Both the position numbers and the translations under genes were made by a program. A model generated the notes under the pieces. It did not search any database. It was not told the DNA's origin and saw nothing but the letters and a program-made list of their open reading frames with translations. This document shows, piece after piece, positions 1-10,096 of a stretch of 64,000 nucleotides of DNA (position 1 is the stretch's first letter; each line of letters starts with the position of its first letter). Origin of the DNA: Trichopria drosophilae (Eukaryota; Arthropoda; Insecta; Hymenoptera; Diapriidae); contig CM059584.1 in assembly GCA_030407085.1 (NCBI GenBank), forward strand, positions 89,330,001 to 89,394,000. The letters are read 5' to 3'.

Positions 1-146
1 GTAAGTGTAGTTTATAATTTACAAAAGAATCTTCGTAGTTGATTGCTGGACAGAAATTGAAAATGATTATAAAAAAGTTTAAACAACGGTATTAAGAATT
101 TAAATCATTTATCATAATGTCGTGTATCATATGCAGAGAGTAGAAA

Positions 147-427
147 ATACTAGTGGTTTGTCTTTCTGGCACAACTGGCTTGTGTCTAATAATGTTTTGT
201 TTTTAAAGACAAGTAGTTAAGTAGACAAGTAGTTCGTCTCTATACATTAGTGAGTTGTCTTCCAATATTAGCCAGTTGTCCTCCGCCACGAGCCAGTCCT
301 CTGTAGACCTTAACCACTCGTGTCGGATGAAGACTCACTAACGCTTAGAGACGAACTACTTGTCTTTGAAAACAAAACATTATTAGACACGAGCCAGTCG
401 TGTCAGAAAGACAAACCATTAGTATCA
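147..427. repeat. Hairpin MITE-like inverted repeat
   Basis: The segment at about 147-242 reappears in reverse complement at about 346-426. The right arm reads GAGACGAACTACTTGTCTTT and the left arm carries its complement, with a roughly 14-bp extra duplication of the ACAAGTAGTT motif. The loop of about 100 bp contains further AGTTGTC/AGCCAGT motifs. There is no coding capacity. The size and shape fit a non-autonomous foldback or MITE. I see no clear target-site duplication, so the family is unassigned. Confidence 0.75.
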
Positions 428-607
428 TAGTTCGTCCAGCTTCTATGTTTAAACATTTTTAAGCATTTCTTGGCATTTTGAGTATGAAATGCACTAGAAA
501 TATATTTGTGATATATGATATGATAATTAATAAAGAAAGCAGCTAATAATATACTTGATTGTTATAATCGATTGTCGATTATAAGAAACAATTTGGATAC
601 GAAACAG

Positions 608-675
608 TCCCTCTTGTTGGCTTCAATGCACTTTACCACGAATAACTATTGAAGTGTAACTGGAAACAGCTTGAC
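608..675 (+). pseudogene. Exon-like fragment, inverted copy of 1401-1464
   Basis: This stretch of about 65 bp begins just after a CGAAACAG acceptor-like sequence. It is roughly 80% identical by eye to the reverse complement of 1401-1464. The shared frame gives a VGF-ALY--LLKC-W-QL pattern, but this copy has an in-frame stop soon after NALYHE. It looks like a decayed duplicate of the exon-like segment on the opposite strand. Function unknown. Confidence 0.3.
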
Positions 676-1314
676 GAGATTAGTGTGTTGATATCGGTTT
701 TCTGACCTGGCTGTTGAAAAAGTGGTTTTTGAAAATTTATTGAAAAGTAAATAAACATTTCTGAAATATAATCTTTCAGTGATCTTGGGAGTACATTTTT
801 TTGAGAAAGGAATCTCCGTAACTGACTTATAGGAGAAAGGAAAAAACAAGCATGTGTTACTTCTAATTATCGTATTAAGAATTCGTAATATATTCTGCTG
901 TTATTTCAAGTTCCGAAGTTCTTCCATCTTTGTCTATTTGCATATTTTAAAATATTTTCTGTCGTTTCAAGCATGCAGTGCACATGCGATAAAATTGTGA
1001 TACGCAACTCTTCATAATGAAAGTGTCTCCTGATATAGTTATCTTCTACAGTCGATTATCAGGATTTCCATGACAGGTACATAATGCCACAAGAAGTACA
1101 AATAGATGAAGCTGGAAAAACTTGGGAGCTCGAAATAATAGCAATATATCATATTAGGATAAAAGATTTAAACTGTTAGTGCGATTGCTCACAGTTTCTT
1201 GTAGTCAGTTTTCGATTTCCTTTCTTCCGTAAGTAAAGTACAGAGATTCTATTGTAAATTAAAAAACGTACTCCACAGAGCGTTGAATATTACATTTAAG
1301 AAATGATTACTTAC
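676..1314. other. AT-rich stretch, nothing recognised
   Basis: No coding frame, terminal repeat or RNA gene is recognised here. It is the spacer between two inverted exon-like fragments. Confidence 0.5.
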
Positions 1315-1464
1315 GTTTCAGTAATTTTTCAGGACCTTCAAAAATTCTATTTTTTTCCAGCAGGGACTTGGTAGAAGTGCTGTCAAAACACCAAGTTCCT
1401 AGCTGTTCCCAGCTACACTTCAATAGTTTCTTCTGGTAAAGAGCATCGAATCCAACGAGGTGGA
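1315..1464 (-). other. Candidate symmetric (phase 1-1) exon
   Basis: On the minus strand an open segment of 150 bp starts after CCGAAATAG (acceptor-like AG) and ends exactly before GTAAGTAATC, a strong 5' splice-site match. It is open in one frame and encodes about 49 residues, including VGFDALYQKKLLKCSWEQL and GTWCFDSTSTKSLLEKN. The frame enters and leaves in phase 1, so the exon would be skippable or duplicable. A decayed inverted copy lies at 608-675. I do not recognise the family. It could be a host exon or an exon-like part of an unrecognised element. Confidence 0.3.
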
Positions 1465-1827
1465 CTATTTCGGGTTAAACAGTACCTGCCAGTGGAACCA
1501 TGGCTACGTATCAACAATCGACTGCAATAAACATGTGTATCGTTAGATAGTTTCTTTATGTTAACCCTTTCCATCTCAGTGGGATAGGCGTCGTCCCACT
1601 TATATTTACATAGATTTTGCTGTTTTTCTCGTGAAATCTAAGACCCTTTTGATCAAATATTTTTCTGTTACTTATATAGAACCTAATAATCAGTAAAAAT
1701 TGTTTCCCCTTTATTACTAATAATGTAATTGTTACTAACAAAACAAGTTAAAAAAGATGAGTTTTTTCTCGAATAAATGCAGTTTTAAGAAAACCTCCTA
1801 TTATCTTTTCCTGAAAATTTTTTCATA
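1465..1827. other. AT-rich, nothing recognised
   Basis: No supported gene or repeat is seen. Confidence 0.5.
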
Positions 1828-2690
1828 GAGGTTTTTGGTGTCGCTGATTACGATACGGGGTTAGTTTTTAGAAATTAAAAATGGCTGATCTAAAATGGCA
1901 AATAAAAATTTTAAATATAACTATATTTGGACAAAATTTGGTACTCAAGTGTTTTCGGGGTTGCTGATTACGAATCCGAGGCTGATTTGTGAAATTCATA
2001 ATAGCGAATCCAATACGGCGGACAAAAATTTTAAATCTAATTCTATTTGGACAATATTTGTTATTTGGTGTTTTCTGGGATCGCTGATCACAAATCCGAG
2101 GTTTGTTTTGCGAAATTCAAAATGGCGGATTCAATATGGCGGCAAAAATTTTAAATGTAACTCTAGTAAAAATTTATGAAATATTTAATTCGGATTACCC
2201 ATTGGAAAAGGGCCTAAGGGCTGGGATTCGTTATTTCATAGAAGCTTCCAAGGCATCCAGGACTAACTACGTGGAAGATTCTCAGTCCAATTTTAAGTCA
2301 CCTTTATATTATTTTTTTAGTTTTACAATTTTTAAATTTTAACAATTTAAAAAAAAAAAGTTTAATATTTAAATGTAATCATACTAATATTTATTTATTC
2401 ATTTATGATATGCAATAAAATAGATTTTTCAAATGTCAAGCACAGCGGAAAATTGAAAACTTTGCACATAAATTGTGTTCTATAATTTTTGTCTCTCATA
2501 TTGAATCTGCCATCTTGAATTTAAAAAATAACTTCGAATTCATAATCAGCGACTCCGAAAACCCCCGAGTAACAAATTTTGCCCAAATACAATTATATTT
2601 AAAATTTTTTCCGCTATATTGGGTGCGCCATTTTGAATTTCGTGAAACTAACCTCGGATTCGTCAGTTGCATATGTCAGTTTTATCATCA
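1828..2690. repeat. Tandem and inverted GTCGCTGATTACGAATCCGAG repeats
   Basis: Three forward units of about 120 bp (roughly 1828-1950, 1951-2070, 2071-2175) share TCGCTGATTACGAATCCGAG, an AAATTCAAAATGGCGGATT block and AAAATTTTAAAT. The same blocks return in reverse complement at about 2485-2670, including CATAATCAGCGACTCCGAAA. The whole therefore forms a foldback cluster. A related small palindrome lies at 32,035-32,205, so this is a dispersed family. Short open frames across it are by-products of the repeats. Confidence 0.75.
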
Positions 2691-3244
2691 CCATTTCAAG
2701 GATTGAAAATTCTTTTCTTTATTATATGATTAGCTAAAATAGGTTCACTAGTTGTTAACGATCGCCAAATCGGTGGTCCAGGTATCGCGCTCTGTAATTT
2801 TCCAATTATCAGATAAAATATTTGTGCCGGATCTTAAAAGGGTAGTAGAGAATACTATGTTCAGAAATCCTGGTGAAAAGGATCACTGATGTCGAGGTCC
2901 AGGTCTTCCGTTCCATAGTTTATCTCATTACTCCAAATATCTCCATAAGGTATTTCAGGTCTCCGTCCTTGCGGTCGCACGTGGAGGTAACTGCAAGGTC
3001 AAATAATCTACTCGGATTTGTATTGGAGATAACTGCAAACAAGGGCACTGCACGAGTATATTACGCAATGGAAAGTCTAGGATTCATGTAAACGGCAACT
3101 TTATAACAAACAAAACATGCCAAAGAAATTCTAAGGATTTGTACGTTCTTAATTTACATGAAGTTTACATTTTCAAAAATACGATATTACACATAGTATT
3201 TTTTGTCAACTATTGTATATTAGCAAAAATGAGTGAAATCCGCC
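2691..3244. other. Nothing recognised
   Basis: AT-rich sequence without a supported frame or repeat. Confidence 0.5.
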
Positions 3245-4052
3245 CAAAAAAAAATACTTCTTGTAAAACAAACTCGCCAAGTTCTTATTAGTAAAATATA
3301 ATTACCACAAAAAATGCAATCAGAATTAAACCATGTGCAAATATAAGGCTATATTCTTATTCTACAAAAAGCACTGAAATCATGTAATAAGGCCAAGTTC
3401 TTTCTAAAGAATGAAACTATTCATTAATGCAATATACAATAATTTAGAAAGAAAATTTTGCGTACATTCAGAACACCACAAAATTTTTCAAGAAACTTCT
3501 TTGAAATCAAAGTAATTCTAATCATTTGTTTAATGAAATTACCATTTAATAAAAAATGTTATTAATGTATTTCATGAAATTTAAAAATCGATGCAATATG
3601 CTCAGTAATATATACATTGGCCCTTATTCCAAGCATTTCACAACTGGCTTGTCAAAAACTTGGCTGCTCTTTTAGTCAAGTTTTGGGAGTTAAGAAAAAA
3701 CGCTGTCATTTAGTAATCTGTTTATGGTGTTAAGTAGGGGAAAGGACAGGTAATTTTCTGCCGCGTTAATGACAATTATAGTCTGTTTGCGGGTCGGCTC
3801 TCGGGTGGAGGACAAAGACGGTTCTGAGTATACGCAAAATTTTCTTTCCAAATTATTGTATATTGCATTAATAAATAGTTTCATTCTTTAGAAAGAACTT
3901 GGCCTTATTACATGATTTCAATGCTTTTTGTAGAATAAGAATATAGCATGATAATTGCACATAGTTTAATTCTGATAGCATTTTTTTGTGGTAATTATGT
4001 TTTACTAATAAGAACTTTGCGAGTTTTTTTACAAGAAGTGTTTTCTTTGGGG
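3245..4052. repeat. Foldback element with ~230-bp arms
   Basis: The left arm (3245-3474) and right arm (3821-4052) are inverted copies, about 90% identical by eye. Both contain AATAAGGCCAAGTTCTTTCT (or its complement) and AATGCAATATACAATAATTT. The loop of about 350 bp has no coding signal. This could be a non-autonomous foldback transposon or an inverted duplication. No flanking duplication is obvious. Confidence 0.8.
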
Positions 4053-5191
4053 GATAAGTTGTAACACGGCAAATAGCGCATACATGTATGCGTGCGAAAC
4101 AATGTATGAGATTCCGCGAAAAGCGTTCGTCTGCTCCACGGCCGAATTCGAAGTAACCGGTATACATTATAATGCGATATAGATTATATGTTTCAGATTA
4201 GTACGATGATGAAGGAGACAGCCAACTTCGAGGAGAAGTTTTCATTGCTCGAACCGATCGGTTTCGTAAGGCCTCAATTTTTTTAGGAGCCATATCGAGA
4301 GTGATCGCGCCGATTTTCCAAGCGCGACGTTCGCCCTTGCCTCCGCGAGAACAAGAGAGAGTTTGGAAGTGAGATCGTTAAGATCTCAATTGTAAGAAGA
4401 TTCAATAGGACCAAAATTTAACCAATTAATTGATTTTTTGTTTTGAGTAATAGTACCAAATTTACCAGTTTGAAAGATTTCAATTTATTTCATTTATATT
4501 AAATTTGATTTATTTTATTTAAACGATGCAATAAAATATGTTGTGAAGGATTTTTTCAGTTGAACTACGAACGGATGATAAAATAAATAAATCACTTTGA
4601 TGTACACATTAATACTTTTTATATATATTTATGACTTAATAGCATGCCGATGTGACACTTACAATTTACGACTCGCGAACGATCGGAACCAGCGATATGT
4701 AACTCGCCACAAACTATGGCACGGCCCTAACATGAAAAATTCCATCATGAGTATAAGTTTTAGAGATTTGGTGAAGATCCTTTTGAATGGCCGCGCGACT
4801 CTTACACCGCAAGGTAAGTATTTCAAACAAATAAATAACATACTTCGATTTTAGAAATCTAGGAAGTCGTTTGGAAAAAGGCTGGATCGATGCAGGTAAT
4901 AAAATGTGACACGACTCTTTCAGAATTTTTGCAAGAAACCAATTATATTTACGTTTGAAACAACACGATCGAAAATATGACTCGCTATAATTACCAAATT
5001 CTCGGTCGCGTGCAATAAATTGATTCGCGTTTGTAAAAGTTCGCAACACCCAAAAGAACGTTGAAGAATTGATACTGCGTGGATATCTGCTCCAGTTCGC
5101 ATAGCGTTCGCGACTGGCTCGTTAGGAATTGTGCTGGAGTGGAAGCGCGACAGAACGCGGCGAGGATAAGCTTACAAATACAAACTAAATA
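4053..5191. other. Unassigned region, possibly Bel/Pao 3' LTR
   Basis: No gene is supported. The sequence lies immediately downstream (minus-strand sense) of the Bel/Pao pol remnant, where a 3' LTR would be expected. A G-rich run that could be a polypurine tract lies at 5,215-5,225 (shown as C's on the plus strand). No matching second LTR is found in the window, so the assignment is inferred from position only. Confidence 0.25.
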
Positions 5192-5760
5192 TTACGTCAT
5201 ATATTTCGGAATATCCCCCCCCCTGGTAGGGCTCGCAAAATATTTTTGCAAAAAAAAACTTAAATCTATATAAAAAAAACCTAGTCTGTCGCGGAAGAGT
5301 TCGCATGAACAGGTTATAAAATAATTTTTCGGTAGAGGACGAACAAGTACAGCATTCGCGGAGCGCAAAGTTATGACACGAATGAGTCCATCAGGATCGC
5401 GAGTACAATGTGTTACGCGAACAAGAGGCCACTCAACTGGTGGCATGTTCGGCACACGTACAAAAACAAGTTGTTCTTGTGTCAAATTTTCTTATGGCCG
5501 AAAGACATACAAACAGCGCAATGGAAGCAGAATGGACCTTTTTACCTCGTCCATTAATTGCATTGCTGCTTTGGCTTTTAAACGAGTTCATTTTACACAG
5601 TTAAAAATTATAAAACGAATAATTTTTCGTGCTTGAATCATCCAGACTGAATTTCCTAGTGTTTGTAACGTCAAACTAATACCTCCATTTAGACAGTCGT
5701 TGTGAACTCTCCGTACCAAGATTTTAACCAATTCTTCAGGAAAAAGCTGCAATTAAATTC
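5192..5760 (-). pseudogene. Bel/Pao integrase remnant
   Basis: At about 5,310-5,485 the minus strand encodes VFVRVPNMPPVEWPLVRV, followed by DPDGLIRVITLRSANAV and VRPLPK. This is the typical Bel/Pao integrase C-terminal domain, where the LPP-W-LGRV and DG-VRVVT motifs are diagnostic. Just upstream, at about 5,600-5,690, the frame CLNGGISLTLQTLGNSVW resembles the HGG-QLTL-LLR start of the integrase N-terminal region. The catalytic D,D-35-E core between them is missing, so an internal deletion is evident. Several stops are present. Confidence 0.75.
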
Positions 5761-5764
5761 ACAG

Positions 5765-6420
5765 CTACCATATAATTGAAGACCTTTCCAGATCAGTGGA
5801 AATTGGCAGTCGATGCCAATCAGAAACTGTGGTCGCCAGAGTTTCACTTTCTTCAAGATTTGCAGTGTGCACTTGCATTCGTTCCTCCAGTAGAGCATCT
5901 GGACTAGAAATGGGAATTAGATTTGGCCACTGAAATTCAGGAGCACGGAGCCATTCAGGTCCATATAACCATAAACCAGACTCGACAAGATCTCGAGATG
6001 AGAGTGTTGCTTGACGCATTAAAAACAACGCGTAAAGGAGTTGTGGAGCTTGTCTCCCATTTCACTTCATGATATGGGAGGTAATAAGGATTCAGGACAT
6101 TCGAATCTCGACGCAAGACTACAAATATATGAGACTGTAGTTCATAATTGGACAGAAATTGTGATAAACCATTCGATCAGGAGGTGTGTGTTCGAGACGC
6201 TTTTCTAATGATGCGAGAATATGAATTGCATAATCACGGGATTCTCCTAATGTTGGAATTTCATTTTGAAATGGAAGTCTCACTACGTAACGGCCGTTAG
6301 GCAGTCGGGTTTGGGTATTCATAAAATACGCTTCACAGCGCTCATCTTCCTCTGACATGAGAGGGGAAGAGAAACATCCTGTCTCCCAAAATTTGGTGAG
6401 AAGTTGAGAGGTCAAATTCC
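5765..6420 (-). pseudogene. Bel/Pao reverse transcriptase/RNase H remnant
   Basis: The minus-strand frame at 6,119-6,415 gives LLTKFWETGCFSSPLMSEED, then RYVVRLPFQNEIPTLGESRD and LASLEKRLEHTP, the conserved entry to Bel/Pao RT. Near 6,000-6,030 LRVVFNASSNT matches the early RT palm motif. It runs almost directly into RDLVESGLWLYGPEWL, which belongs to the end of the RNase H region. The catalytic YxDD part is therefore deleted. A stop after IYL and frame changes confirm a pseudogene. Confidence 0.8.
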
Positions 6421-6682
6421 GTATGACAGGTACGCACGTCTACTGACGGCCTCGGAGCGGTTGTGGTCACACACCCAGACTAAATCCACCAAAAAATGGA
6501 TCTCTGTGCTATGGGAAGACCTGGTGGCCCGTTAATCAAGCAATCGAGAATAACAGACCCATAAAGATCTGCTCCAATGATCATGGGAAAATAGTTGTAG
6601 AGCTTGAAGGGTTCTCATCGGCAAGAGTCCGGCTCATTGTGAGGGGGTCCGGAGAAATGTGGAATACAGGACGTAAGATCTT

Positions 6683-6960
6683 TTAAGGCGACACGCGTCT
6701 TGATAGAGTCGGGGTATCATTATCGACCGGAGTGATAATCAAAGAAGCAGCATGTTTAGCGACTCCAACTGAGGAGCAACCAACTCCTGTGAGTGGAGTT
6801 GAAATTTTTTCCAAACGAGGATTGAGCATTCTAACCACCTTTTCCGAAACGACGGTGGTAGTGGAGCCTGAATCTATTAGAGCACGGATTTTTACCGTTC
6901 GACCGTTCGATGAGCTTACCAACACCGTGGCCGTAGCGAGGATGACAGGTGGTAGGAGTT
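6683..6960 (-). pseudogene. Bel/Pao aspartic protease remnant
   Basis: The minus-strand frame reads VSSSNGRTVKIRALIDSGST, then TTVVSEKVVRML. It contains the retropepsin active-site motif DSG preceded by hydrophobic residues (ALIDSGS) and the following T-VVSE typical of Bel/Pao proteases, which cut the gag-pol polyprotein. The second half of the domain is less clear, and the frame ends in the region between protease and RT. The core is intact, but the surrounding polyprotein is broken. Confidence 0.8.
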
Positions 6961-6984
6961 AGAAATTATCCGAAGCATAGTGGA

Positions 6985-7900
6985 TCGTTATTCCTGCTGA
7001 CCGTCTTCGTATTCGGTTAACGAGGCAACAGGTGCCTCTGCCTTTTTCCTGACAGGAAGCTCTGGACCGACCTCCTACGGACTATATAGCATCGTATGAT
7101 GTCTTTGGTTACGCCTAAAACATGTGAATTTTCTATAACATGACGACAAAGAGTGTTTCGCTAGACAATTAATGCACAAACATTGTCGCTTAACAAATTC
7201 TAACCGATTAGCTATGGACATATTTTTATAACGTATATACACTGTCGCAAAATGTCGTCACCTTTACATGCAGGACACGTACATTGCTGCAGTCAATGAC
7301 TGAATTGGAAGTTTATGATTTGTAGTTGACGTGCTAAAATTGGATGTATGTTTCGTAGCCTCAGTTTTACCGACTCAAGAGCCCGTGCTCCAGTAAGAAA
7401 AAAAGTTCGCAAATTATCAAAAGTCGAATATTCGGTTTTTGAATTTAAGCTTAATTCCCAAGTCTTACGAGTTGTACTGTCCAATTTTTGCGCCGTCAAG
7501 TATGCAAGTATAGCACTTCACTTCACAACCGGAAAACCTAAAACTTTCAAAGCTGCAAGTGCTTTGCGCGATCTATCATGCAGTTTGAGTAACCCGACTG
7601 CATTTTCTTTATGTAACGTAGAAATTGAAAACAGATTTTCAAAATGTGCATTTATCATGACCATTTTGCATGCAATACCGATTTTCGAGAATTTTCCAGG
7701 CTCCATCGAAATACCTGTTTGTTAATGGAATATGACTAATTAATGCGGCCTGCTCGAGGGCCAATGACGACTTGGAATTATGAAATCTATGTAAATTGTC
7801 GAAAGTCGTATCGTTGATTACCAGAGAGGTAAAGTAGTTGCAAAACGTCGTCCAGTTATCTGAACGACCATTATATTTCGGAATTTATATAGGGGTTAAA
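6985..7900 (-). pseudogene. Bel/Pao gag remnant with zinc knuckle
   Basis: From right to left, the minus strand shows NGRSDNWTTFCNYFTSLV near 7,790-7,870, then LISHIPLTNRYFDGAWKILE, NLFSISTLHKENAVGLLKL, ALAALKVLGFPV, and LDSTTRKTWELSLNSKTEYS. These match the order of conserved blocks in Bel/Pao gag. A Cys-rich block at about 7,080-7,220 (FVKRQCLCINCLAKHSLSSC, then CFRRNQRHHTMLY) is the nucleocapsid knuckle. At least four frame breaks separate the blocks. The N-terminus is lost near 7,900-8,040. Confidence 0.75.
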
Positions 7901-8041
7901 ACCATAAATAATCGATTACCGTGACCGTTGTGTGAGATTCTTGTTGATGACATCTGTGGACTAGAAGTTGGATGTGCATGGAAATGATCCATTTCATCAT
8001 CCAAATCACCAAACATATCCAGAGATGGTAGAGATGACCCG

Positions 8042-8422
8042 ATGAGGAAGGGCCTCAGCGGAGCCGACACCGAATGGTACCTGCGTTTCCTTGATCAAGG
8101 CATGTCACCGGAGGAAGCCAGGAACAAGGCGCTGGAAAGAAGAGCGGAGGCGATCATCGCGCCGAAAGGCACACCACCTACCACAGCAGAAAAGAAGCGG
8201 GGAAGGGAGTCCACTACCCCGCAAGAGGCTCAAAAGAGACGTAGAACAACAAAAGTACGGAACACCCAGGGTTGTACCAGGAACCAGCTACCCTGGAGCA
8301 ACCAAAACCATCAAGGTTGCGGTACTACCTGTGAGGATGCAAATTGTTCCTTAGAAAATTTGCCTCACAACTATCGGCGAGTACTTATAATTTTTACACC
8401 TTACCTTGTAAGAAGCCTGTAA
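8042..8422 (+). CDS. ORF1-like fragment of an insect mobile element
   Basis: An open frame of 126 codons begins GLSGADTEWYLRFLDQGMSP, with EEARNKALERRAE, and continues into a basic Pro/Thr/Lys-rich linker. The GA---WYLR-LDQG-S-EEAR pattern recurs in ORF1-type proteins of insect elements as I remember them. Its molecular role is unknown; nucleic-acid binding is a guess from the basic composition. In the adjacent frame at about 8,255-8,350, ATKTIKVAVLPVRMQIVP resembles the start of the next domain (perhaps DUF4780), implying a frameshift near 8,260. It sits about 80 bp upstream of the Ulp1-type protease frame. The 5' end abuts the Bel/Pao remnant, so the protein is truncated. Confidence 0.5.
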   Translation: MRKGLSGADTEWYLRFLDQGMSPEEARNKALERRAEAIIAPKGTPPTTAEKKRGRESTTPQEAQKRRRTTKVRNTQGCTRNQLPWSNQNHQGCGTTCEDANCSLENLPHNYRRVLIIFTPYLVRSL

Positions 8423-8498
8423 ATTTTTAAAAAACACAAAATAAAACATGCCTGAAAAACATGAAAATGTCATCATCGGGAGTTAATGAGGAGTTCCT

Positions 8499-9288
8499 GT
8501 AAATAAAAGTCAACGAAGAGCAGCACTGGTTCCTAACAATAGTGTGCTTCCCGGCATTGACTGGACCTCGGTTTTGTCAGGATCCCGATAACACCTGCGG
8601 GGTCGAAAGCCCAATCATATTAGTCCTGGACTCATTAGCTACTGCCCCACGGACCCGAGCAGCTGACAATCTCAGGTTGCACCTGGAATGGGAATACCGA
8701 TTTCAAAATCCTACCAAGACCAGGCGTTTTGATGAGATGACATTCCCAGTCCAGGCGGTGAAGGTGCCACAACAGACCAACGGCACAGACTGTGGGATAT
8801 ATATGCTCAAAAACATTGAATGGTTCCTGTTGCAGCCCATTCGCAACTTGAGAGGACCACTCGAATTGATCACTCTATTCACTGGCCAAGAGCGACAGGA
8901 GCTATATGATTTTTTTGCGAGGCGGAACAATAACAACAACGACCTAAATAACAATATCAACAACGACCTAAATAACAACAACAACAACGACCATAACAAC
9001 AATAACAGCAATATGGCGATGCCGGAAGAGGAAAACGTGCTCGAACTCACCGGTTCAGACCTGGAGACTGAGGAGGTACCGAATAACCCGGAACCAGTAC
9101 GACCCGAAGACGACCCCGAGCTCAACAAGGACATTGAGGCGGTCGTAAGAAAAGTGAGGGCCGACAAACGTGCACGGACATTTGTTCGGCCGGTGGGAGG
9201 TCGAGTTTATAGGGTACGCATTTCCAAATCAGGAAATGTAAAAATTACGAAACGGACGAAAACAACTCACTTACGGATATGTCCATAA
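8499..9288 (+). CDS. Ulp1/C48-type cysteine protease with Asn-rich tail (TE-borne)
   Basis: The frame is open from about 8,496 through the stop at 9,286-9,288. All four residues expected of a Ulp1-like peptidase are visible: His in NEEQHWFLTIVCFP, Asp in IILVLDSLA, the oxyanion Gln in VPQQTNGTDCGIYML, and the nucleophile Cys in TDCGIY. Ulp1 enzymes remove SUMO-type tags. Some LINE lineages, such as NeSL, encode a related domain of uncertain role. The ATG at 8542 lies after the catalytic His, so the real N-terminus must be upstream, where a stop (TAA near 8,492) interrupts. The tail has an (AAY)n-encoded Asn tract (8,930-9,010), then an acidic and a basic segment. The pairing with the preceding ORF1-like fragment suggests a truncated mobile element rather than a host SENP gene. 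Confidence 0.65.
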
Positions 9289-10096
9289 CCGCTGGTGAAT
9301 TGTTGAACTCCCGGAGATGACCTTTTCGTCGCTATGAACGGAGAGATGTCCATTTCCCGTATTTAGCACGAAAAGATCAGGGAGACGAACCGACCGTAAA
9401 AAGATTTGAACAACACTGTATATACAGGGTGGCCGATTTATCTGAAGACATCGAAATATCTCGAGAACTATGCACAGAATCAAAAAAGTTGTCGGATGAA
9501 AGTTGTTCGACACGAAGGGGGGGCATCCAGTGATAATTAAATTTACCCCCTCCCCCATCCCCTGGAGGTGGAGTGGGGGCAAAAACAATAAAACTTAAAT
9601 AGGAACCCCCATTTTTTATTGCAGATGCAGGTGGATTCTCCGGAAAAAAGTACACGAATTTGACCTAGGAGCTATTGCATTTTGGTTCACAGATGGCGCT
9701 GTAAACGATAAAAATCCAAATTTATCCGAAGACATTGAAATACCTCGAGAACTATGCACAGAATCAAAAAAGTTGTCGGATGAAAGTTGTTCGACACGAA
9801 GGGGGGCATCCAGCAATAATGAAATTTACCCCCTCCCCCATCCCCTGGGGGTGGAGTGGGGGCAAAAACAATAAAACTTAAATAGGAACCCCCAGTTTTT
9901 ATTGCAGATTTGGATTCTCCAATATTGACAATTTTCGCCCGCGTAGCGGATATGGAATACGGTCATTCTAACAAAGCCGGGAAAAAATACATTTAGCGTT
10001 ACCCAGGAACAACGACGTGGACGTAGTATTTTTCTGTTCCCTTTGGGGTGCTTGTTTTACGTGAGTCCCCTTGCCTCTCACTGTCCCACTGTTCAC

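Larger units (their letters stand above)
5192..8040 (-). mobile_element. Bel/Pao LTR retrotransposon remnant
   Basis: Reading leftwards on the minus strand, the order is gag, zinc knuckle, aspartic protease, start of reverse transcriptase, end of RNase H, start of integrase and integrase C-terminal domain. This is the Bel/Pao gene order. The pol part is far shorter than the family's usual several kilobases because the middle of the RT/RNase H and the integrase core are deleted. Stops and frameshifts are frequent. At its 5' end it abuts a plus-strand element at 8042, which probably truncated it. It is not functional. Confidence 0.85.

Noticed and set aside
1895..2342. Two overlapping plus-strand frames
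   Set aside because: Products of the tandem repeat cluster.
8703..9167. Leu/Ser-rich minus-strand frame
   Set aside because: Antisense of the Ulp1-like frame and its Asn-codon tract.
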